NCBI RefSeq assembly: GCF_949987535.1
Contig: NC_080064.1
Span: forward strand, 42,923,937-42,987,936
Direction of reading: 5' to 3'
Length of the DNA: 64,000 bases
Source: Balaenoptera acutorostrata
Taxonomy: Eukaryota > Chordata > Mammalia > Artiodactyla > Balaenopteridae
How positions within the stretch are numbered: position 1 is the stretch's first letter; every line of letters starts with the position of its first letter. The notes under the pieces were generated by a model that saw only the letters and a program-made list of their open reading frames with translations, did no database searches and was not told the origin of the DNA. Below are positions 55,070 to 64,000 of the stretch, piece after piece. Position numbers and translations under genes: made by a program.

Positions 55070-56696
55070 CTTTTATCTTTCATTCTATTAATGTGGTGTA
55101 TCACATTTATTGACTTGTGTATTTTGAGCCATCCTTGCATCCCAGGGATAAATCTCACTTGATTATGGTTTATGATCCTTTTAACATGCTGAATTCAGTT
55201 TGCTGGTATTTCATTGAGAATTTTAAAATCTACATTCATCTGATATATTGGCCCATAATTTTCTTTTCTTGTTGTGTCCTTATCTGGCTTTGGTATCAGG
55301 GTAATAGTGCTGGTCTCATAAAGAGAGTTTGGGAGTGTTTCCTTCTCTTTTGGGTGTTTTTTTGAGTTTGAGAAGGATTGGCATTAATTCTTCAGTAAAT
55401 CTTTGTTGGAACTCACTAGGGAAACTATCTGGTCCTGGGGCTTTTCTTTGTTGGGAGAGTTTTGATTACTGGTTCAACTCCTTACTCATTCTTGGTCTGT
55501 TCAGATTTTCTGTTTCTTCATGTTTCAGTCTTGGTAGGTTGTACGTGTCTAGGAACTTATCCATTTCTTCTTGTCTATCTAATTTGTTGGTGTATAATTG
55601 TTCATAGTAGTCTCTTATGATCCTTAGTATTTCTGTCTCTTGTTTTTCATTTCTGATTTTATTTGAGTACTCCCTCTCTTTTTTTCCTTAGTCTACCTAA
55701 AAGTTTGTTAATTTTATTTATCCTAAAATAATCCAGTTCTTAGTTTTTTGGGTCTTTTCTATTGTGTTTCTCATCTTTATTTCATTTATTTCGGCTCTGA
55801 TCTTTGTTATCTCCTCCCTTCTGCTAACTTTGGCTCTAGTTTTTCCTTCTTTTTCTAGTTCCATTATAAACTTAGGCTGTTTATTTGAGGTCTTTCTTTT
55901 TATTCTTAATGTAGGCATTTATCACTGTAAACTTCCCTCTTAGAATTGCTTTTGCTGCATTCCATAAGTTTTGATATGTTATGTGTCCATTTCAATTGTT
56001 TCAAGATATTTTTTATTTCCCCTTTTTATTTCTTCTTTGACCAATTTGTTGTTCAGGTTTGTGTTGTTTAATTTCCATGTATTTGTGAATTTTCCCGTTT
56101 TCTTCCTCTTACTTATTTCTAGTTTCATGCTCTTATAGTTGGATAAGATACTTGGTATGATTTTAATATTAAATTCATTAAGATCTGTTTGTGGCCTAAT
56201 ATATTTTTTATCCTGGAGAATGTTCCATGTGCTATTCGGAAAAATATGTATTTTGCTGTAGTTGGATAAAATGTTATTTCTATGTCTGTCAGGTTTATTT
56301 GTTCTAATGTACAGTTCACATTCCATGTTTTTGAAATTGTTTTTTAGTTTGGATGATCTATCCATTGTTGGAAATGGGGTTTTGATGTCCCTTAACTATT
56401 ATTATATTGCTGTCTATTTCTCCCTTAGTATTTGCTTAATATATTTAGGTGCTGCCATGTTGAGTACATGCATGTATACAATTGTTATATCCTCTTGATG
56501 AATTGATCATTTTATCATTATATAATGACTTATTTTGTCTCTTGTTACAGTTTTTGACTTAAAGTCTATTTTGTCTGATGTAAGTGTAGCTTGCAAAAGA
56601 GAGCAAGGGTTATCTCTTTTGGTTTCCATTTGCTTGGAATATATTTTTCTATCCCTTCACTTTGATGAACGTCCTTGAAGCTGAAGTGTTTCTTTT
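55070..56696 (-). mobile_element. L1-H: ORF2 fingers, linker and endonuclease
   Basis: Old L1 ORF2 continues in reverse: palm and fingers to about 55600 and the endonuclease from about 55700 to 56690. Readable minus-strand pieces include [18 protein letters not shown] (55718-55918) and FSRIKNILGHKQ (56125-56319). Many stops; no long frame. Confidence 0.78.
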
Positions 56697-56828
56697 TCCT
56701 TATTTTATTTTATTTTTTTTGGCTGCACCATGTGGCATGAGGGATCCTAGTTCCCTGACCAGGGATCGAACCTCTGCCCCCTGCACTGGAAGTGCGGAGT
56801 CCCAACCACCGGACCACCAGGGAAGTCC
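56697..56828 (-). mobile_element. CHR-type SINE (short form), antisense
   Basis: In reverse it starts GGGACTTCCCTGGTGGTCCG and has GGTTCGATCCCTGG; the A-rich tail (plus-strand TTATTTTATTTTATTTTTTT) lies at the left. Exact 16-bp target duplication CTGAAGTGTTTCTTTT (56681-56696 and 56829-56844). Inserted in the endonuclease part of L1-H. Confidence 0.95.
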
Positions 56829-58379
56829 CTGAAGTGTTTCTTTTGGGTACCATACAATTGGGTCTTTTTTTTTTTTTTATCCATTGAGTCATGCTTTACC
56901 TTTTGAATGGGGAAGTTAATCCATTTACTTTAAAGTAATTACTGATTGGTATGGATTTACAAATGCCATCTTATCGTTTTCTGGCTATTTTTTAGTTCCC
57001 TTGTTCCTTTCTTCTTCTCTTGCTACTACTGTAGGTTTTTCCTTTGTGGTTACCATGTGACTTACATAAAACATGTTAAAGATATAACAATTTATTTTAA
57101 CTTGATATGAACTTAACTTCAGTTTTGTACAACAACTCTACACTTTTACTCCCCCTCCCACATTTTATGTTTTTGTTGTCACAACTTACGTCTTTTTATA
57201 TTGTGTATTCATTAAGCATTATTAATTATTTTTAGTACTTTTGTTTTAACCTTTATGCTAGAGTTGAATGATTAACACACCACTATATTACAGTATTGGA
57301 ATATTCTGGTTGTGACTATATACTTACCTTTACCATTGTGTTTTATATATTCATATGTTTTCATGTTACTCTATAGTGTCCTTTCATTTCAACTTGAACT
57401 CCTTTCAGCATTACTTGTAAGTCAGGTCTAGTGGTGATGAATTCCCTCAGCTTTTGTTTGTCTGAGAAAGTTTTTATTTGTTCTTCATTTCTGAAAGACA
57501 ACTTTGTCAAGTAAATTATTCTTGGTAGGTAGTTTTTTCTTTCAGTACTTTGAATATATCATCCCACTCTCTCCTAGCTTGCAAAGTTTCTGCTGGGAAA
57601 TTCACTGATAGCTTTATGGACCCTTGTAGGTGAGAAGTTTTTTCTCTTGCTGCTTTTAAAATTCTCTCACCTATTTTTGATTGCAGACAGTTTAATTATA
57701 ATGTGACTTGGAGAAGATATTTTTGAGTTGAGTTGATTTCAGTTTGAGACCTATAAGCTTCATGAACTTGGATATCTGAGTCTCTCCCCAGATATGGGAA
57801 GTTCTCATCCATTATTTCTTTAAATAAGCTTCCTACCCCTTTCTCCCTATCTTCTCTTTCTGAGAATCCAGTAATTCATAGATTGTTTCGCTTAATGGTA
57901 TCTCAAGTTCATGTAGGCTATCTTCACTCCTTTTCATTTTTTTTCTTTGTTCTTTTCTGACTGGATAATTTCAAATGACCTGTCTTCTACTTCATATATT
58001 CTTTCTTCTGCTTGATCGAGTATGTCCTTAATGTTCTCTAGTGCATTTTGCATTTCGCTCATTGTGTTCTTCAACTCCAGAGTCCTTGGTTTTGTTTTAT
58101 GATTTCTATCTCTCTGTTAAACATCCCATTTTGTTTATGTATTGTTTTCCTGATTTCATTGAATTGTCTTTCTGTGTTTTTTGTAACTCATTGAACTTCC
58201 TTAAAACAACATTTTGAATTCTTTATAATGCAAATCGCATAGCTCCATTTCTTTGGGGTGGTTACTAGAAATTATTGTGTTCTTTTGATGGTGTCATGTT
58301 TTCTTTATTCTTTCATGTTCCTTGAAGTTTTGTGTTGCTGTTTTTGCATTTTAAGAAACAATTGCCTCTTCTAGTTTTA
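56829..58379 (-). mobile_element. L1-H: ORF2 start, linker, ORF1 and 5' UTR start
   Basis: Reverse text of the ORF2 start (about 56915-56960, TTACTTTAAAGTAATTACTG), the ORF1 to ORF2 linker, ORF1 (about 57400-58080: AGCTTGCAAAGTTTCTGCTG and the coiled-coil part CATTGTGTTCTTCAACTCC) and the beginning of the 5' region. ORF1 and ORF2 are fully decayed. The last 164 bases (58216-58379) return at 62625-62794 beyond L1-L. Confidence 0.75.
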
Positions 58380-61300
58380 TTATTATTATTATTGAAGTAT
58401 AATTGTTTTACAATATTATGTTAGTTTCTGCTGTACAATGAAGTAAATCAGCTATATGTATACCAATATACCCCCCCTCTTGGATCTTCCTCCCACGACC
58501 CCCATGCCACCTATCTAGGTTGTCACAGAGCACGGAGCTGAGCTTCCTGTGCTTTATAGCATGTTCCCACTAGCTATCTATTTTACACATGGTGGTGTAT
58601 ATATTTCCACCCTAATCTTCCAATTCATCCCATCCTCCCCTTCCCCCCTGGTGTCAACATGTCGGTTCTCTACGTCTGCATCTGTATTTCTGCCCTGCAA
58701 ATAGGTTCATCTGTACCATTTCTCTAGATTCCACATACATGTGTTATAATGCAATATTTGTTTTTCTCCTTCTGGCTTACTCCACTCTGTATGACAGACT
58801 CTAGGTCCATCAACATCTCTACAAATGACCCAATTTTGTTCCGTTTTATGGCTGAGTAATATTCCATTGTATATATGTACCACATCTTTTTTATTACATC
58901 TTTTTTAGAGTATAATTGCTTTACAATGTTGTGTTAGTTTATGCTGTACAACAAACTGAATCAGCTATATGTATACATATATCCCCATATCCCCTCCCTT
59001 TGAGCCTCCCTCCCATCCTTCCTATCCCACCCCTCTAGGTCATCACAAAACATCGAGCTGATCCCCCTGTGCTATGCAGCATCTTCCTACTAGCTATCTA
59101 TTTTACATTTGTTAGTGTATATATGTCAATGCTAATCTCTCACTTGGTTCCAGCTTCCCCCTCCCCCCACTGCGTGTCCTCAAGTCCGTTCTTTACATCT
59201 GCATCTTTATTCCTGCCCTGCCACTAGGTTCATCAGTACCGTTTCTTTTTTAGATTCCATATATATGTGTTAGCATACGGTATTTGTTTTTCTCTTTCTG
59301 ACTTACTTCACGCTGTATGACAGTCTATAGGTCCATCCACCTCACTACAAATAACTCAATTTCGTTCCTTTTAATGGCTGAATAATATTCCATTGTATAT
59401 ATGTGCCACATCTTCTTTATCCATTCATCTGTCAATGGACATTTAGGCTGCTTCCATGTCCTGGCTATTGTAAATAGTGCTGCAATGAACATTGGGGTAC
59501 ATGTAACTTTTTGAATTATGGTTTTCTCAGGATATATGCCCAGTAGTTGGATTGCTGGGTCATGTGGTAGTTCTATTTTTAGTTTTTTAAGGAACCTCCG
59601 TACTGTTCTCCATAGTGGCTATATCAGTTTACATTCCCACCAACAGTGCAAGAGTGTTCCCTTTTCTCCACACCCTCTCCAGCATTTATTGTTTGTAGAT
59701 TTTTTTGATGATGGCCATTCTGACTGGTGTGAGGTGATACCTCATTGTAGTTTTGATTTGCATTTCTCTAATGATTAGTGATGTTGAACATCTTTCTATG
59801 TGCCTCTTGGCCATCTGTATGTCTTCTTTGGAGAAATGTCTGTTTAGGTCTTCTGCCCATTTTGTGATTGGGTTGTTTGTTTTTTTGATATTGAGCTACA
59901 TGAGCTGTTTGTATATTTTGGAGATTAATCCTTTGTCCATTGCTTTGTTTGCAAATATTTTCTCCCATTCTGTGTGTTGTCTTTTCATTTGTTTACAGTT
60001 TTCTTTGCTGTGCAAAAGCTTTTAAGTTTAATGAGGTCCCATTTGTATTTTTGTTTTTATTTCCATTACTCTAGGAGACAGATCCAAAAAAATATTGTTG
60101 CGAGTTATGTCAAAGAGTGTTCTCCCTGTGTTTTCCTCTAAGAGTTTTCTAGTGTCTGGTTGGTCTTACATTTAGGTCTTTAATCCATTTTGAGTTTATT
60201 TTTTGTGTATGGTGTTAGGTAGTGTTCTAATTTCATTCTTTTACATGTAGCTGTCCTGTTTTCCCAGCACCACTTATTGAAGATGCTGTCATTTCACCAT
60301 TGTATATTCTTGTCTCCTTTGTCATAGATTAGGTGACCATAGGTGTGTGGGTTTATCTCTGGGGTTTGTATCCTGTACTATTGATCTATATTTCTGTTTT
60401 TGTGCCAGTACTATACTGTCTTGATTACTAAAGCTTTGTAGTACAGTCTGAAGTCAGAGAGTCTGATTCCTCCAGCTCCGTTTTTCTTTCTCAAAATTGT
60501 TTTGGCTATTCAGGGTCTTTTGTGTTTCCATACAAATTGTAATATTTTTTGTCCTAATTCTGTGAAGAACACCATTGGTAATTTGATAGGGATTGCACTG
60601 AATCTGTAGATTGCTTTGGGTAGTCATTTTCATAATATTGATTCTTCCAATCCAAGAACATGGTATATTTCTCCATCTGATTGTGTCATCTTTGATTTCT
60701 CTTATCAGTGTTTTATAGTTTTCTGCATACAGGTCTTTTGACTCCTTAAGTAGGTTTATTCCTAGGTATTTTATTCTTTTTGTTGCAGTGGTAAATGGGA
60801 TTGCTTCCTTAAATTCTCCTTGTGATCTTTCATTGTTAGTGTATAGGAATGCAAGAAATTTCTGTGCATTAATTTTGTATCTTGCAACCTTACCAAATTC
60901 ATTGATTAGTTCTAGCACTTTTCTGGTAGCATCTTTAGGATTTTCTATGTATGGTATCATTGTCATCTGCAAACAGTGACAGTTTTACTTCTTCTTCTCC
61001 AATTTGTAGTCCTTTTATTTCTTTTCTTCTCTGATTGCCGTGGCTAAGACTTCCAAAACTATGTTGCATAAGAGTGGTGAGAGTGGACATCCTTGTCTTG
61101 TTCCTGATCTTAGAGGAAATGCTTTCAGTTTTTCACCATTGAGAATGATGTTTGTTGTGAGTTTGTCATATACAGCCTCTATTACGTTGATGTAGGTTCC
61201 CTCTATGCCCACCTTCTGGAGAGTTTTTATCATAAATGGGTGTTGAATTTTGTCAAAAGCTTTTTCTGCATCTATTGAGATGATGATATGGTTTTTATTT

Positions 61301-62624
61301 TTTAATTTGTTAAGTGGTGTATCACATTGATTGATTTGCATATACTGAAGAATCCTTACATCCCATGGATAAATCCCACTTGAGCATGGTGTATGATCCT
61401 TTGAATGTGTTGTTGGATTCTGTTTGCTAGTAATTTGTTGAGGATTTTTGCATCTATGTTCATCAGTGATATTGATCTATAATATTCTTTTTTTGTTATA
61501 TCTTTGGTTTTGGTATCAGGGTGATGGTGGCCTCGTAGAATGAATTTGGGAGTGTTCCTCCCTCTGCAGTTTTTTGGAAGAGTTTGAGAAGGATGGGTGA
61601 TAGCTGTTCTGTCAATGTTTGATAGAATTCACCTGTGAAGCCATCTGGTCCTGGACATTTGTTTGTTGGAAGATTTTTAATTACAGTTTCAATTTCATTA
61701 CTTGTGATTGCTCTGTTTATGTTTTCTAATTCTTCATGGTTCAGTTTTGGAAAATTGTACCATTCCAAGAACTTGTCCATTTTTTCCAGGTTGTCCATTT
61801 TATTGGCATACAGTTGTTTGTAGTAGTCTCTTGTAATCCTTTGTATTTCTGTGGTGTCAGTTGTGATTTCTCCTTTTTCTTTTCTAATTTTATTGATTTG
61901 TGTCCTCTCCCTTTTTTTCTTGATGAGTCTGGCTAAATGTTTATCAATTTTGTTTATTTTCTCGAAGAAATAACTTTTAATTTTATTGATCTTCGCTATT
62001 GTTTTCGTCATTTCTATTTCATTTATTTCTTATCTGATCTTTATGATTTCTTTCCTTCTACTGACTTTGGGTTTTCTTAGTTCTTCTTTCTCTTGTTGCT
62101 TTAGGTGTAAGTTTAGATTGTTTATTTGAGATTTTTCTTGTTTCTTGAGGTGAGATTGAATTGCTATAAACTTCCCTCTTGCAACTGCTTTTGTTGCATC
62201 CCATAGGTTTTGGGTCATCATGTTTTCATTGTCATTTGTTTCTGTGTATTTTTTTATTTCCTCTTTGATTTCTTCAGTGATCTCTTGGTTATTTAGTAGT
62301 GCACTGTTTAGCCTCCATGTGTTTGTGTTTTTACAGTTTGTTTCCTGTATTTGATTTTTAATCTCATAGTGTTATGGTCAGAAAAGATGCTTGATACAAT
62401 TTTAATTTTCTTAAATTTTCCGAGGCTTGATTTGTGACCCAAGATGTGATGTATGCTAGAGAATGTGCCATGTGCACTTGAGAAGAAAGTGTATTCCGCC
62501 ACTTTCAGATGGAACGTCCTATAAATATCAATGAAAATATCTGATCTGTTGTGTCATTTAAAGCTTGTATTTCCTTATTTATTTTCTGTCTGTACGATCT
62601 GTCCATTGGTGTAAGTGTGTGTTA
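58380..62624 (-). mobile_element. L1-L: 5'-truncated L1 with duplicated tail, in L1-H
   Basis: Minus strand. A first 3' UTR copy is at 58380-58893, and a second 3' UTR starts at a new T-rich run (58894) and continues without a break into ORF2 (about 59500-62600), which ends in the endonuclease near 62624. The element is flanked by direct repeats of about 165 bp (58216-58379 and 62625-62794, roughly 85-90% identical) rather than the usual short target duplication. The 3' tail doubling has its junction at the same L1 position as in L1-F. Confidence 0.82.
59500..62600 (-). pseudogene. L1-L ORF2, broken
   Basis: Pieces from N to C: endonuclease end at 62502-62308 (SSAHGTFSSIHHILGHKSSL) and linker at 62221-62030 ([18 protein letters not shown]), fingers at 62011-61496 (171 codons, [13 protein letters not shown]), palm at 61341-61015 ([28 protein letters not shown]), then 60972-60454 (172 codons, [19 protein letters not shown]). 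The FADD box lies at the break near 60972. The Cys-rich region is at about 59690-59590. The two stops shared by L1-G and L1-J are not present here (codons read AAG and TGG). Confidence 0.87.
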
Positions 62625-63690
62625 GAATTCTGGATCCTTTCTCATGCAAATTGCATAGCTCCATTTCTTTGGGTTGGTTACTAGAAATTATTGCATTCTT
62701 TGATGGTGTCACGTTTTCTTCATTTTTTCTTGTTCCTGGAAGTTTTGTGTTGCTGTCTTAACATTTGAAGAAACAATTGCCTCTTCTAGTCTTAACTGAC
62801 TGGCCTCAAGAGATAAATACCTTCTGTCTGACCTATTAGGGATTCTGAGGCTTTCTCAGTCCTTCTCTGTGTTCCACACTTCTTTTTCCCTTCTAGTGGG
62901 GAATTCTTAAGTCTGTGTGTCTTTTCTTAATCCTGTAAAGTCAGGTCGGGTACTGACAACTTTCCATTTTCCTTCCTTAGGGCAATGTTGAATGCTTGTT
63001 TGTGTGCTTTCTTTCAATCCTACAGAGTCAGGCCAGCATTCTGCATGTGCTCACTAGCCATCTGCAAAGACCTGCTCTCACTTCTGAAGGCATGCACAGG
63101 GAACCGACTTTGGGGTGTCAGGGTGTGGATGTGGCCTGCAGAGTGTTTGGGCTGTCCATGGGCCAGCTGTTGTATCCTCAGAAATGGCATCACCAGTGGC
63201 TTGTGCGTGGGCTTCCTGATGGAGTTCATGAAGTGGTTAGTAGGATCTGTGTCCCTTTGTTTTGTTGTATTCTGAGTCCTGGGTGCCATTCTTTCAGCCC
63301 CTCTCTGACCCTCTGTTGTACAGTTCATGACAGTATTCAAGGGAGAAATGGGCCTTTTGGCAGCATCCTGAACAATTAGGGAAATCTGGGTGCTTACTCA
63401 CATACACTCACTTTTTCCCATGGGAGAAATCATGGACCAAGAAGATCTCTTGGCACTGAACTGTGCTGCCTTGGGGGTAAAGTAAAACTGTTCCTTTTAC
63501 CTTCTTCAATGCATCCAATCTCAGATTTTTTTTTTCCCTCCAACGACGTGCTGGAACTTCTCAACTGGACTTCCAGACTTCCATAAAGGCATTCTCATCC
63601 ATGGGTGGTTGTCAAAATTGGTGTTCTTTGAGGGGAAGATGGTAGAAAACTCTTATTTCACCATTTTGTTGGCATCACCCCCCAGTCAAT
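62625..63690 (-). mobile_element. L1-H: 5' UTR, to its 5' end
   Basis: The first 170 bases repeat 58216-58379, then the old 5' UTR continues in reverse to about 63690. The 5' end in reverse reads GGTGATGCCAACAAAATGGT, with CTACCATCTTCCCCTCAAAG just inside. The overlapping open frames near 62985-63379 on either strand lie in this non-coding part and are not genes. Confidence 0.75.
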
Positions 63691-63796
63691 AAAGTCTTTT
63701 ATTTTAACTTCAACGTAGGAAGGTAATCAGAATGTAATCTAATCTTATAATCAGTTAAAAGAAGATGAGTAAAACTATATTTAATAAGATGAAAGC
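63691..63796. other. Unassigned, nothing recognised
   Basis: About 100 bases between the end of L1-H and the last SINE, AT-rich, no feature seen. Confidence 0.4.
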
Positions 63797-64000
63797 GGGC
63801 TTCCCTGGTGGCGCAGTGGTTGAGAATCTGCCTGCCAATGCAGGGGACACAGGTTCGAGCCCTGGTCTGGGAAGATCCCACATGCCACGGAGCAACTGGG
63901 CCCGTGAGCCACAATTACTGAGCCTGTGCGTCTGGAGCCTGTGCTCCGCAACAAGAGAGGCCACGATGGTGAGAGGCCCGCACACCGTGATGAAGAGTGG
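63797..64000 (+). mobile_element. CHR-2-type SINE (long form), cut by window end
   Basis: Starts GGGCTTCCCTGGTGGCGCAG with an A-box-like head and an intact B box GGTTCGAGCCC (about 63852). The body (GCAACAAGAGAGGCCACGAT) runs to the window edge, so the A-rich tail lies outside. Little diverged. Confidence 0.95.

Noticed and set aside
62985..63379. Overlapping frames of 96-127 codons on the plus strand
   Set aside because: They lie in the decayed 5' UTR of the minus-strand L1-H; the composition is not coding-like.
63797..63880. Functional tRNA gene (tRNA-like head with B box)
   Set aside because: It is the head of a CHR SINE. The cloverleaf is not maintained and the SINE body follows directly.

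Overview
This is nuclear DNA of a mammal, most probably a cetacean (whale, dolphin or porpoise; a hippopotamus is not excluded). The evidence is eight SINEs of the CHR type, both the short form and the long tRNA-Glu-derived form that starts near GGGCTTCCCTGGTGGCGCAG, in a background of artiodactyl-type L1 LINEs, with no Bov-tA, BovB or pig PRE-1 copies noticed by eye. Most of the window is L1. I see twelve L1 elements or fragments, called L1-A to L1-L below, many inserted into one another. There is no bacterial operon, phage or CRISPR array, and no intact protein gene.

Layout. 1-620 is a GC-rich imperfect inverted repeat abutting L1-A (622-2456, minus), which lacks ORF1. 2480-5445 is an ancient plus-strand L1 (L1-B) carrying a CHR SINE and a 1.2 kb block I cannot name. 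5760-18490 is a deep nest: an L2 split by an old full-length L1 (L1-C), which is itself split by a long CHR SINE, a 6.6 kb younger L1 (L1-D), a short CHR SINE and a MER1-type hAT transposon. 18490-22725 is the least repeat-rich part. It holds MIR and L2 relics, an internally deleted Tigger1 copy with a SINE inside it, and at 20690-20850 a small CpG-rich block with ETS-like sites. Candidate first exons point away from that block on both strands, and it is the best candidate for a host gene promoter here.

22725-27799 is L1-E (minus). 27810-30720 holds an antisense L2 reverse-transcriptase relic, a split MIR and a long CHR SINE. 31220-33456 is L1-F (minus), with an exact 14-bp target duplication. 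33471-37420 is mostly unassigned sequence with one old repeat and one SINE. 37422-42600 is L1-G (plus). 42604-63690 is one old minus-strand L1 (L1-H) expanded by L1-I, L1-J (the best preserved ORF2), L1-K, a SINE and L1-L. The window ends inside another long CHR SINE.

All L1 reading frames are broken. They still show the endonuclease, reverse transcriptase (FADD box) and C-terminal Cys-rich domains of ORF2 and the coiled-coil ORF1. Points of interest are the two stop codons shared by L1-G and L1-J, the repeated 5' structures of L1-D and L1-J, the two L1 tails duplicated at the same L1 position, a roughly 165-bp direct repeat around L1-L, and the putative divergent promoter near 20.7 kb. Family names are from memory of repeat consensus sequences; no database search was possible.
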